Of a DNA stretch of 30,963 nucleotides, positions 21,330 through 29,212 are shown piece by piece. The stretch comes from Pseudomonadota bacterium (lineage in GTDB: Bacteria > Pseudomonadota > Alphaproteobacteria > Azospirillales > Azospirillaceae), in the NCBI GenBank assembly GCA_023411035.1, contig JAEYPE010000116.1:1-30963 (forward strand). The letters run 5' to 3'. The notes under the pieces were generated by a model, which saw only the letters and a list, made by a program, of their open reading frames with translations, did not search any database and was not told the DNA's origin. Positions within the stretch are counted from its first letter, which is position 1; each line of letters starts with the position of its first letter. Made by a program: the position numbers and the translations under genes.

Positions 21330-23621
21330 TCAGAAGGTCACGCCGGCGGTCAGCATGAAGGTACGGCCCGCCGCGGGCACCGCACGCGAGGCGTTGAAGG
21401 CCGAGGCGTAGTTGCGGTGATCGGTCAGGTTGTAGGCGTTGAGCGCCAGGGACAGGTTGTTGATCTCATAGGACACAACGCTGTCCAGCGAGACCGTCTC
21501 CGGCACACGGGCGGTGTTCGCGCTGTCGGCCCAGTATTCCGAAGCGTACTGGATGCCGCCGCCGACCAGGAACTTGCCGGGCACGAAACCGGCGTTGAAC
21601 TCGTAGGTCGTCCACAGGCTGGCGTTGTGCTTCGGAACGTTCGGGGCCTCGTTGCCGACGACCGCCGCGTTGGTCCGCGACTCCTTGATCTCGCCGTCGA
21701 GGTAGGCGTAGCTGGCGTAGACGCTCCAGCCCTCGACCACCTTGCCGCTCATCCCGGCCTCGAAGCCGCGGACGCGAGTGCCCAGACCGGCCTCGGAGAA
21801 GCCGTCGGTGATCGTGCCGGTGGCCGGATCGACGGAGTAGGTGTTGCCCTTCTCGATCTGGAACAGGGCGCCGTTCACACCCAGACGGCCGGCGAAGAAG
21901 TCGGCCTTGCCGCCGATCTCGTACAGGTCGGTCGTTTCCGGATCGAAGTCACGCCCGGCGCGCGGCGTCTCCGCCGTGCCGTTGGTGACCTGCGCCGCGA
22001 TGTCCACGCCGATCGGCTTGTTGGAGCGCGCGTAGGAGAAGTAGAGCGAAACGTCCTGCGTCGGCTCGTAGATCAGGCTGGCGGACGGGCTGAGCGTGCG
22101 GGTGGTCGCGTTGCCGCCCACCACCGCCGGGTCGGCGGACTTGAAGGTCGTGCGGAAATAGTCCCAACGCAGGCCGCCCTGCACCGAAAGCTGGTCGAAC
22201 AGCCACACGCGGTCGGTGATGAACAGGCCGGTGTTGGCGACGCTGGCCTCGCGCAGGCCCGTCGCCGGGTAGGTGAGGTAGGCGTTGGCCGGGTAGTTGT
22301 GGCTGGGGTTGCGGATGGTCTGGGTGTTGGTGCGGTTGACCCAGCTGCCGCCGCGGCGCTCGTCCTTCTGATAGCTGAGGTCCAGGCCGCCGTTCATCTT
22401 GTGGTAGAGGCCGAGGAAATTGCCCTCCGCCTTCACGCCGGCGACGTTCTGGACGCCCCAGCCCTTCTGCTTGAAGGCCATGCCGCCGCCGGCGCCGTAG
22501 GAGATCACCGGGTTGCCGCCGTTCAGGAAGAGCGTGTTGTTGGGCGCGGTCAGCGCCGCGGGAGCCGTGGAGACGAAGTCCCGCTTGTAATGGCTGTAGC
22601 GGCTGTCGTTGTAGAAGGACAGGTTCTTGCTGACCTCGTGGGCCAGGGTCGAGGTGACGATGTGGTTGCTGGTGTCGTCACGGTCCAGGTTGCGGACATA
22701 GGACGTGGACCGGTCGAGCCCGAACTCCGGCGCCGGGCGGACGATGCCGTCGCGGCCGCGGATCATCGGCTGGCCCAGATCCGGCGTCTTTTCGCCGTTC
22801 AGGTAGGAATAGTTCAGGTGCCAGGTCGTCGGGGTGCCCAGGCCCACGCCCAGGTCGGCGGCGATGCCCTTGCGCTTGGCCTCGACCTCGTCGCGATCGG
22901 CGACGTCCTGGTCGTGGAACAGGCCGTTGAGGCGCAGCGCGGTCGTCTCGTTGATCGGCTGGTTCACGTCCACCGTGGTACGGTAGACGGGGCCGCTGCC
23001 CACCGACTGCTCGACGTTGTAGCGCTTCTCAAGCCCGGCCTTCTTGGTGCCCTGGTTGATGACGCCGCCGGAGTTGCCGACGCCGAATCCGTTGCCCGAC
23101 GGACCTTTGAAGACCTGCACGGACTCGGTGTTGAAGACGTCGTGGGTGTAGACGCCGAAGTCCTTCAGGCCGTCGGTGTAGATGTCACCGCGGGCGGTCA
23201 GGCCGCGGATGCGGAACTGGTCGCCGCTCTGGCCGCCGTTGCCTTCGCCGGAGGAGATGGTGATGCCGGGGACGTTGCGCAGGACCTGCTCCAGCGTGGT
23301 GGCCTTCTGCTGCTCGATGATCTCTTCCGGGACGACGTTGACGACGCGGGGCGTGTCCTTGACCGTGTCGGGCAGGCGGGAGATGCCGGTGGGCTTGGCG
23401 TTCACGTTGCCGGTGTCCGCCGGGCGGTCGGCGCCGACCCGAACCGGATCGAGGACGGTGGCGTCGCCGGCCGTGGTGCCCGGCGCGGTCCCCGCACCCG
23501 AACTGGTCGTCTGCGCCTGCGCCACCGTCGCCAGGGTGGAGAAAGACATCGCCAGCCCCGCCGTCGCGGCGGCGCCGGCGATGATGGGCCGGAGGCGGTC
23601 GGGGACATTCGATTGCAACAT
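21330..23621 (-). CDS. TonB-dependent siderophore receptor, Fiu/PiuA type
   Basis: The 763-residue outer-membrane receptor takes up ferric siderophores with energy from TonB. A Sec signal peptide ends after ATVAQA (about residue 36). The plug domain includes DTVKDTPRVVNVVPEEIIEQQ, LRNVPGITISSGEGNGGQSGD and FRIRGLTARGDIYTDGLKD, followed by SVQVFKGPSG. The barrel ends in the usual aromatic residue, GVTF. The plug pattern is closest to Fiu/PiuA receptors for monomeric catechols, and the piuC neighbour agrees. I start at ATG 23621, since GGGAGAG lies seven bases upstream and the signal peptide follows; an in-frame ATG at 23711 lies within an operator. Two iron-box-like sites are upstream. Confidence 0.95.
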   Translation of the reverse strand: MLQSNVPDRLRPIIAGAAATAGLAMSFSTLATVAQAQTTSSGAGTAPGTTAGDATVLDPVRVGADRPADTGNVNAKPTGISRLPDTVKDTPRVVNVVPEEIIEQQKATTLEQVLRNVPGITISSGEGNGGQSGDQFRIRGLTARGDIYTDGLKDFGVYTHDVFNTESVQVFKGPSGNGFGVGNSGGVINQGTKKAGLEKRYNVEQSVGSGPVYRTTVDVNQPINETTALRLNGLFHDQDVADRDEVEAKRKGIAADLGVGLGTPTTWHLNYSYLNGEKTPDLGQPMIRGRDGIVRPAPEFGLDRSTSYVRNLDRDDTSNHIVTSTLAHEVSKNLSFYNDSRYSHYKRDFVSTAPAALTAPNNTLFLNGGNPVISYGAGGGMAFKQKGWGVQNVAGVKAEGNFLGLYHKMNGGLDLSYQKDERRGGSWVNRTNTQTIRNPSHNYPANAYLTYPATGLREASVANTGLFITDRVWLFDQLSVQGGLRWDYFRTTFKSADPAVVGGNATTRTLSPSASLIYEPTQDVSLYFSYARSNKPIGVDIAAQVTNGTAETPRAGRDFDPETTDLYEIGGKADFFAGRLGVNGALFQIEKGNTYSVDPATGTITDGFSEAGLGTRVRGFEAGMSGKVVEGWSVYASYAYLDGEIKESRTNAAVVGNEAPNVPKHNASLWTTYEFNAGFVPGKFLVGGGIQYASEYWADSANTARVPETVSLDSVVSYEINNLSLALNAYNLTDHRNYASAFNASRAVPAAGRTFMLTAGVTF

Positions 23622-23709
23622 TAAGCTCTCCCGGAAATTCGTCGTGGCGGGTACGCCGATCAGCGGCGGGTATCTACCAAGGGGGGAGGGAGGCCGTTCA
23701 ACGCCGATC

Positions 23710-23728
23710 ATTCAGAATAATTCTAAAT
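23710..23728. promoter_or_regulatory. Iron-box/ICE-like operator of the TonB receptor
   Basis: On the minus strand the site reads TTTAGAATTATTCTGAA, one base from the Irr ICE consensus TTTAGAA-N3-TTCTAAA, and it also fits the looser iron-box dyad of the other sites. It lies 89 bases before the receptor ATG. Confidence 0.65.
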
Positions 23729-23936
23729 TGCAAAATCACGGTCATTCGACCGTACCTCATGCAGGGATATGCCGTTTGGCGGAGGCCAACGACGGTCGCC
23801 CCGGCGGCCCCCACAGCCCCCGGCGAAAGCGGCTTTTCTCATTGAATTCCCGTAACTTGAAACGCCTGTTCAGAGACTTTCAGAGGCGGCGGCGGGCGGC
23901 GCGGCGGCAGGACTGTTGCAAAGCAGCAACGCGGAT

Positions 23937-23955
23937 AATAAGAATTATTCTCAAC
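23937..23955. promoter_or_regulatory. Second iron-box-like site upstream of the TonB receptor
   Basis: AATAAGAATTATTCTCAAC aligns with the 19-bp sites at 10245, 15035 and 25572. It lies between the end of the LysR-TrpD2 gene and the receptor promoter. Confidence 0.65.
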
Positions 23956-23990
23956 AGGAGGATCGACGCCGGAACGACGTTTTTCATACG

Positions 23991-25517
23991 TCAGGACGGG
24001 ACCCGCACCGCCATCGCCGCCGATCCGTGGCGGGCCTTCCAGAGCTGTTCGGCCCGTTGCAGCGCGTCGGCGAAGTCCGGTCCGGCGGCGCCGGGAAGGG
24101 CGAACAGGGCGAAGGCCGCGGTGCCGACGATGATGCGCTCCGCCCGCGCGTCGCGCACGGCGCCGGTCCACACCCCCTGCCAATATTCCAGGCTGGTGCC
24201 ACGCGGGCGCTGCGTGGGCGGCGGCTCCGCCATGCAGGCGGGCAGCATGAGATCTTCCGCCTCGCCATTGACCAGACGATGGATGGAGGTGGGGCGGAAG
24301 GGCGTGAACTGGGCCACGTCGCGCACGCTGCCCAGCACGGCCATGTGCTTCCAGCCCAGGATGCGGGCGGCGTCGCGGTGCAGTTCCCGGTAGGTCGGCT
24401 TCGCCGCCCCCAGCAGGGAGGTCTTGGCCTTGGCCGGCTTCAGCAGATGCACCGCCTCGAACACGGCGGAGCGCGTCTGGGTCAGCCGGTGCAGCCCGAT
24501 CAGCCGGTAGATTTGCGGGGACAGGGCGGCCAGCGGCACATAGGCGATCTTGTGGGCCGCCAGCCCCGCCGCGATCTCCCGCGCGTTGGTGCAGACCGGG
24601 ATACCCACGGTGGGCGCGATGAATTCGTAACGGCCGGAGGCCGCGCTGCACCCCGTGCTGCCATGCAGAAGCACGCGGTAGCCGGCCTGCGAGACCAGCC
24701 GGGCCGCGTGGAAGAACCAGGGCGGGTTGTGATAGTTGGGCGAGGTGAAGCAGGGCCAGTCCACATCCGCCTGGATCGTCCGGCCCAGCCCGGCGGCGAC
24801 ATGCGCCCGCATCGCCCGGACCATCCCGGCCAGTTCCGGCGCGGTGGAGCCGCGCATGCGCATCATGCCCAGAAGCGCGCCGATCTGCACCGGATCGGCC
24901 TCCCCCGCCAGGATGACGGTCATCGCCTCCTCCGCCTCCTCGGCGGTCAGGGGGCGTCCGTGGCCGCCCCCGGCGATGCCAAGCACACCGATGTGGCGGG
25001 CCAGACGGTCCTGCGCGGGGGCGTCCGGCCCGATCCGCTCCAGCTTCGCGTCCAATTGCGCGGGGGACGGCTGCCCCTCCAACAGCCCGGCGGGCCGAAC
25101 CTGGAGCGGCGGCGCGTCGATGTTGGTCGGCACGTTCCAGCGGGCGTCGAAGGTCTCGTCAACCGCCGGGCGCTCCACCTGCGGTTCGAACAGGGCATCG
25201 ATCTCGCGGGCGAGCGCCTGCACCCGCGGGCGCAGCGATTCCGCGACGGGGGTGGGCACCAGACCGCGGCCCGAGCGGATGAACAGGGGGTCGCCGAACT
25301 CCTCGCGCATCTGCGCCAGAAGCCGGCTGAGCGCCGAGGTCTGAAGCCCAAGGTCGCGGGCGGCCAGCGTGACGTTCCGTTTCGACAGCAGGGCGTCCAG
25401 CGCGACGATCATCCGCCCGCGCGACAGCCGGTCCACCTGAACGTGAGGGGCCGTCTTGCGGGGATCGGCCGCCGCCTCCTCCGGACGCGGCGGCTCGTCG
25501 TTCCTTTTGCCCTTCAT
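23991..25517 (-). CDS. LysR-type HTH fused to a TrpD2/YbiB-like glycosyltransferase-fold protein
   Basis: The 508-residue protein has two parts. Residues about 28-112 are a LysR-type winged helix-turn-helix with linker helix (MIVALDALLSKRNVTLAARD, LQTSALSRLLAQMREEFGDP, LFIRSGRGLVPTPVAESLRP). Residues about 165-500 resemble YbiB/TrpD2, relatives of anthranilate phosphoribosyltransferase: LTAEEAEEAMTVILAGEADP, QIGALLGMMRMRGSTAPELA, YRVLLHGSTG and RSAVFEAVHLLKPAKA. The GTGGD motif needed for catalysis in TrpD is not seen, and no LysR ligand-binding domain is present. E. coli YbiB binds nucleic acid and is encoded near fiu-ybiX, so the context agrees. An iron-box-like site lies 55 bases upstream. 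The ribosome-binding site for ATG 25517 is weak. Confidence 0.85.
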   Translation of the reverse strand: MKGKRNDEPPRPEEAAADPRKTAPHVQVDRLSRGRMIVALDALLSKRNVTLAARDLGLQTSALSRLLAQMREEFGDPLFIRSGRGLVPTPVAESLRPRVQALAREIDALFEPQVERPAVDETFDARWNVPTNIDAPPLQVRPAGLLEGQPSPAQLDAKLERIGPDAPAQDRLARHIGVLGIAGGGHGRPLTAEEAEEAMTVILAGEADPVQIGALLGMMRMRGSTAPELAGMVRAMRAHVAAGLGRTIQADVDWPCFTSPNYHNPPWFFHAARLVSQAGYRVLLHGSTGCSAASGRYEFIAPTVGIPVCTNAREIAAGLAAHKIAYVPLAALSPQIYRLIGLHRLTQTRSAVFEAVHLLKPAKAKTSLLGAAKPTYRELHRDAARILGWKHMAVLGSVRDVAQFTPFRPTSIHRLVNGEAEDLMLPACMAEPPPTQRPRGTSLEYWQGVWTGAVRDARAERIIVGTAAFALFALPGAAGPDFADALQRAEQLWKARHGSAAMAVRVPS

Positions 25518-25571
25518 AGGATTTCAGCCCGAATGCGGTTGCGTGGCCGGTACACGGCTGCATACCATGAT

Positions 25572-25590
25572 AATGATATGCATTCGCATG
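25572..25590. promoter_or_regulatory. Iron-box-like operator of the LysR-TrpD2 gene
   Basis: AATGATATGCATTCGCATG matches the consensus of the sites at 10245 and 15035 and is preceded by TGATAATGATA, which resembles the classical Fur box. It lies 55 bases before the start of the minus-strand gene. Confidence 0.72.
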
Positions 25591-25642
25591 CCAAGCAACA
25601 CGCAAGGCGCGGCCCTTCCTCTTTCGGAAAAGGATGGGCCGG

Positions 25643-26026
25643 TCAGTCCGGACGGGAGTCCTTCGCCGCGCTGTTCCTGGGCGCCGCGGCCTGCTCCTCC
25701 TGAATCCGCTCGACGATGCGCGTCAGCGCCGCGGCGTCCAGGGGGCTTTCCATGTTCAGATCCTGGGCGAACTTGCGGATCGCGCCGATGGCGCGGCGCC
25801 GGGCCACGATCTCCAGATCGCCGGGCCGCGCCCGCTCGACCACCGGCCCCTTGTAGTAGCCGCTGCCGACGCGCCACTGGCGCTGCCCGTCCGCCCGCCA
25901 TTTGGAGCCGTCCGACAGCACCATGCAGCGGTTGCCCTCGGTGAAGGCTTCGACCGTGGCGATCTTCTCCGGGCCGGTCTGGCTGTTGTGGATCGTCACC
26001 TGATCCCCAACCTTGAACGCCGTCAT
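25643..26026 (-). CDS. Hypothetical protein, small KOW/SH3-like N-terminus
   Basis: I do not recognise the family of this 127-residue protein. Its start FKVGDQVTIHNSQTGPEKIATVEAF resembles short beta-barrel (SH3/KOW-like) modules, followed by a second beta-rich stretch CMVLSDGSKWRADGQRQWRV. A charged helix (ARPGDLEIVARRRAIGAIRKFAQDLNM) and another with MESPLDAAALTRIVERIQEEQ follow. I chose ATG 26026 with GAGGAA nine bases upstream; an in-frame ATG at 26059 would add 11 residues that lack a ribosome-binding site. It lies downstream of another hypothetical gene on the same strand (39-base gap), and they may be co-transcribed. Confidence 0.7.
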   Translation of the reverse strand: MTAFKVGDQVTIHNSQTGPEKIATVEAFTEGNRCMVLSDGSKWRADGQRQWRVGSGYYKGPVVERARPGDLEIVARRRAIGAIRKFAQDLNMESPLDAAALTRIVERIQEEQAAAPRNSAAKDSRPD

Positions 26027-26065
26027 TCCGTCATGTTCCTCAACTGAGTCCATCGGCATCCGGCA

Positions 26066-26641
26066 TCAGCCGGCATCCGACAAGGGGCCACCGGAGTGAA
26101 GCCGCGCGGCCTGATCGTTTTCCCGCCGCTCCTCCACCGCCGCCTTCAGCCGCGACTTCGCGGTGGCGCGGCTGTCGGACGCGCCGTCCGCCGGGAGTTG
26201 GGGCCGGGCGGCGTTGCGCACGCCGTTCAGCGCCGCCAGGAAGCCGGTGGCCGGACGCATGGCCCTGCCGCCGCGCGGCGCGACAGGAGGTTCCGGCTCC
26301 GCAACGGCAACGGCGGGGGGCGCCATGTCTTTGGATTCGGGCTCGGCTTTCACCTCGGCTTCCACCTCCACAGGCGGTGCGTGCCGGCCGGCGGCCTCGG
26401 CACGGGCCAGGGTGGTGGCGCGCTCCACGACCAGCGTCCGGCATTCGCCGTCCAGCGTTTCGTAAACGCGCTTGGCCTCGTTCAGTTCATGCATGTCTTC
26501 CGATTCCAGCGTGCGGTTCAGCGCGCTGGAGAGCAGCCGGAACTCCAGCACGCCCGGCACCCGCGCCTCTTCCACGGCGCGCTTCAGGACGCCGACGGCT
26601 TGCAGGGTTTCGCGGTCTAACGTGCCTTTGGACATCGACAT
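26066..26641 (-). CDS. Hypothetical protein with helical N-terminus and Ala/Pro/Glu-rich linker
   Basis: This 191-residue product is unknown to me. Residues 1-75 look helical and ordered (GTLDRETLQAVGVLKRAVEE, RLLSSALNRTLESEDMHELN, EAKRVYETLDGECRTLVVER); residues 80-135 are a low-complexity linker rich in Glu, Pro, Ala and Val; the C-terminal part is basic and then acidic, ending in ARLHSGGPLSDAG. No membrane span or signal peptide is seen. Either ATG 26641 or ATG 26635 could be the start, since no strong ribosome-binding site distinguishes them; an in-frame ATG at 26698 would overlap the phosphatase gene and adds a Trp/His-rich stretch that looks non-coding. Confidence 0.65.
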   Translation of the reverse strand: MSMSKGTLDRETLQAVGVLKRAVEEARVPGVLEFRLLSSALNRTLESEDMHELNEAKRVYETLDGECRTLVVERATTLARAEAAGRHAPPVEVEAEVKAEPESKDMAPPAVAVAEPEPPVAPRGGRAMRPATGFLAALNGVRNAARPQLPADGASDSRATAKSRLKAAVEERRENDQAARLHSGGPLSDAG

Positions 26642-26694
26642 GCTGTGGTTTGAACGGTGGAACCACCCGAAATATCGGCTGGGGCCGGGTGGGG

Positions 26695-27441
26695 TCAAGT
26701 GCGATCCGGCACCGCTTCGGTTTCATCCTCCGCTTCGACGGCACCGCGTCTTTGCAGCCACAGGGCGACCATCCAGCACAGCGCGGCCCAGCCCGCCCCC
26801 ACGCACCAGCCCGCCAGAACGTCGGTCGGCCAGTGGACTCCCAGATAGACCCGGCTGCTCCCGACCAGCAGGGTCACCGTCATCGCCACGACGAGAACAT
26901 AAGCCTTTTGCCGCTTCCGCTCGACGAAACGTGCCAGCATGGCGCCCAGCGTCAGGAAGACGACCGCCGACAGCAGCGAATGACCGCTGGGAAAGCTGGC
27001 GGTGAAGACGATGTCGCCATGGGGAACGATGTCCGGACGCTCCCGCCCGATCTGGTTCTTCAGCAGGCTGCTGATGGCCATGCCGCCGCCGACCGACAGC
27101 AGAACCAGAAGCGACGCCCCCCGCTTCCCCTGAAGCAGCAGGAAGCCCAGCGCCACCGCGGTGATCAGCGACAGCACCGTGACGCTGCCCAGCGCCGTGA
27201 CGTCGCGCGCCGCGTTCCGAAGCCACGGTGGCCCGAGCGGCGTTCCCGGGTCGCCCGCCACCCGCAGCGCCAGAAGCACCGCCCGGTCGAAGGCCGCCGT
27301 TTCCCCCTCGATCACTTCGCCGGCGAGCAGGGCGAAGGCCAGGATCAGCCCGGCGCTGACCGCCATGCCGAGGAGAAGCATCAATTCGTGGCGGCCGAGC
27401 CTCGTCCAGAAGCCGGAAGCCCAGTTGCCCTTCAAAGCCAT
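26695..27441 (-). CDS. PAP2-superfamily phosphatase, membrane-bound
   Basis: The 248-residue inner-membrane protein has the three PAP2 motifs in order: KNQIGRERP (K-X6-RP), SFPSGHS (PSGH) and SRVYLGVHWPTD (SR-X5-H-X3-D), with catalytic histidines in the last two. Six hydrophobic spans are visible, the first at about residues 20-40. Members dephosphorylate lipid phosphates such as undecaprenyl pyrophosphate or phosphatidic acid on the periplasmic side; the exact substrate is not evident. I begin at ATG 27441 with GGGAG six bases upstream; an in-frame ATG at 27498 adds 19 residues of poor quality. The gene is divergent from ahcY. Confidence 0.92.
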   Translation of the reverse strand: MALKGNWASGFWTRLGRHELMLLLGMAVSAGLILAFALLAGEVIEGETAAFDRAVLLALRVAGDPGTPLGPPWLRNAARDVTALGSVTVLSLITAVALGFLLLQGKRGASLLVLLSVGGGMAISSLLKNQIGRERPDIVPHGDIVFTASFPSGHSLLSAVVFLTLGAMLARFVERKRQKAYVLVVAMTVTLLVGSSRVYLGVHWPTDVLAGWCVGAGWAALCWMVALWLQRRGAVEAEDETEAVPDRT

Positions 27442-27585
27442 CGCCCGCTCCCTGCCTCCCATGAGCCCGCACCGCGCCCGTTGCATCATGCCAGCCACTT
27501 AGCACGGGGAAACACCCGGTGGCGCCCTTTGTGGCACGGCGGCGATCGGGACGGCGGATTCGGGCGAAGGGCCAACCCCGCAAAT

Positions 27586-27601
27586 ATAAAGATATCTTTA
27601 T
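27586..27601. promoter_or_regulatory. Perfect 16-bp palindrome in the ahcY promoter
   Basis: ATAAAGATATCTTTAT is fully palindromic, in an AT-rich island 106 bases before ahcY. Palindromes of this kind precede methionine-cycle genes in Proteobacteria and are bound by ArsR-family regulators of the SahR type; assignment to that group is an inference from memory of the motif style. Confidence 0.7.
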
Positions 27602-27706
27602 GCTTGCAGGGCTCGAAATGCGCTGCTACACCACCCCCACAGCGGGCCGGTGCGCCCGCCCCGACTCATTGCTGTCCCGCAAACAGCCGCCCAGGAGACA
27701 CCCCCG

Positions 27707-29011
27707 ATGGCCGCGCCCGCCAACTTCACCGACTACAAGGTCAAGGACATCAGCCTCGCCGAGTGGGGCCGCAAGGAAATCACCATCGCCGAGACGGAGA
27801 TGCCCGGCCTGATGGCGCTGCGCGCGGAATTCGGCGAGACGAAGCCGCTGGCCGGCGCCCGCATCGTCGGCTGCCTGCACATGACCATCCAGACCGCCGT
27901 GCTGATCGAGACGCTGACCGCTCTCGGCGCGACCGTCCGCTGGTCGTCCTGCAACATCTTCTCGACCCAGGACCAGGCCGCCGCCGCCATCGCCGCCGCC
28001 GGCATCCCGGTCTTCGCCTGGAAGGGCGAGACGGAGGAGGAGTTCTGGTGGTGCATCGAGCAGACGCTGCGCGGTCCGGACGGCTGGGTCCCGAACATGA
28101 TCCTGGACGACGGCGGCGACGTCACCCAGATCATGCACGACAAGTATCCGGAGATGCTGGCCGAGGTCCGCGGCCTGTCGGAGGAAACCACCACCGGCGT
28201 CCATCGTCTCTATGAGATGATGAAGAAGGGCACGCTGAAGGTTCCGGCCATCAACGTGAACGACAGCGTCACCAAGTCGAAGTTCGACAACCTGTACGGC
28301 TGCCGCGAGTCGCTGGTGGACGGCATCAAGCGCGCCACCGACGTGATGGTGGCCGGCAAGGTCGCCGTGGTCGCCGGCTATGGCGACGTGGGCAAGGGTT
28401 CCGCCGCCTCGCTGCGTTCGCAGGGCGCGCGAGTCCTGGTGACGGAGATCGACCCGATCACCGCGCTCCAGGCCGCCATGGAAGGCTATCAGGTCGTCAC
28501 GATGGACGAGGCCGCCCCGCAGGGCGACATCTTCGTCACCGCGACCGGCAACGTGGACGTCATCACGCTGGACCACATGCGCCAGATGAAGGACCGCGCC
28601 ATCGTCTGCAACATCGGCCACTTCGACAGCGAGATCCAGATCGAGGCTCTCCGCAACTACAAGTGGGAAGAGGTCAAGCCGCAGGTCGATGAGGTCGTCT
28701 TCCCCGACGGCAAGCGTCTGATCGTCCTGGCCCAGGGCCGTCTGGTGAATCTGGGCTGCGCCACCGGCCACCCGAGCTTCGTGATGAGCGCCAGCTTCAC
28801 CAACCAGGTGCTGGCCCAGATCGAGCTGTGGACCAACGCCGCCAACTACGAGAACAAGGTCTACGTCCTGCCGAAGCACCTGGACGAGAAGGTCGCCCGC
28901 CTGCATCTGGACAAGATCGGCGCCAAGCTGACCACGCTGTCCGCCAAGCAGGCCGAGTACATCGGCGTGAAGGTCGAAGGCCCGTTCAAGCCGGACCACT
29001 ACCGCTACTAA
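27707..29011 (+). CDS. ahcY: S-adenosylhomocysteine hydrolase
   Basis: AhcY splits S-adenosylhomocysteine reversibly into homocysteine and adenosine and so relieves inhibition of methyltransferases. The 434-residue protein shows NVNDSVTKSKFDNLYGCRES (about residues 183-202), the NAD-binding GYGDVGKG (about 227-234), IGHFDSEIQ and the C-terminal KPDHYRY. The start ATG 27707 has AGGAG nine bases upstream; an in-frame ATG at 27650 gives an extension without family sequence. It is followed by a strong Rho-independent terminator and is probably transcribed alone. The palindrome at 27586 is the likely control site. Confidence 0.98.
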   Translation: MAAPANFTDYKVKDISLAEWGRKEITIAETEMPGLMALRAEFGETKPLAGARIVGCLHMTIQTAVLIETLTALGATVRWSSCNIFSTQDQAAAAIAAAGIPVFAWKGETEEEFWWCIEQTLRGPDGWVPNMILDDGGDVTQIMHDKYPEMLAEVRGLSEETTTGVHRLYEMMKKGTLKVPAINVNDSVTKSKFDNLYGCRESLVDGIKRATDVMVAGKVAVVAGYGDVGKGSAASLRSQGARVLVTEIDPITALQAAMEGYQVVTMDEAAPQGDIFVTATGNVDVITLDHMRQMKDRAIVCNIGHFDSEIQIEALRNYKWEEVKPQVDEVVFPDGKRLIVLAQGRLVNLGCATGHPSFVMSASFTNQVLAQIELWTNAANYENKVYVLPKHLDEKVARLHLDKIGAKLTTLSAKQAEYIGVKVEGPFKPDHYRY

Positions 29012-29037
29012 GCGGGTCCGGACGGATCGGAATGGAA

Positions 29038-29065
29038 AGGGCCGCCCAGGTGGGCGGCCCTTTTT
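29038..29065 (+). terminator. Rho-independent terminator of ahcY
   Basis: AGGGCCGCCC pairs perfectly with GGGCGGCCCT around a four-base loop and is followed directly by TTTT. It lies 27 bases after the ahcY stop. Confidence 0.95.
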
Positions 29066-29119
29066 GCATTGGGGACGGCGGTGCCCCCACCCTTCCCACG
29101 GCTGCGCCGCGGACCCCTT

Positions 29120-29179
29120 CCCTCCCCCGCTTCGCAGGAGAGGGAGTTCAGTCCCCTCCCCTGCGATAGCGGGGGAGGG
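29120..29179. repeat. Long imperfect palindrome, possible dispersed intergenic repeat
   Basis: CCCTCCCCCGCT (29120-29131) pairs perfectly with AGCGGGGGAGGG (29168-29179), and the inner arms TCGCAGGAGAGGGA and TCCCCTCCCCTGCGA pair with one bulge and one mismatch around a six-base loop. The element resembles small palindromic intergenic repeats. It lies between ahcY and the end of the lipoprotein gene and may also end transcription from the minus strand. Confidence 0.7.
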
Positions 29180-29212
29180 TCAGGGAGGGGGCAAGTGCCC
29201 GTCCGCCGAACG

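Larger units (their letters stand above)
23622..23990 (-). promoter_or_regulatory. Regulatory region of the TonB receptor
   Basis: These 369 bases contain no gene. Two iron-box-like sites (23710-23728 and 23937-23955) lie about 90 and 316 bases before the receptor start. The first is near the expected promoter. The rest is GC-rich with no clear hairpin terminator for the preceding gene that ends at 23991. Confidence 0.6.

Noticed and set aside
21297..23624. 775-codon plus-strand frame opposite the TonB receptor
   Set aside because: Shadow of the receptor gene; the Val/Gly/Ala-rich translation shows no family motif, while the minus strand has a signal peptide, plug motifs and barrel end.
27602..27706. 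S-adenosylhomocysteine riboswitch in the ahcY leader
   Set aside because: The ~100-base leader shows no recognisable conserved core or long pairing; the palindromic operator is the better explanation of control.
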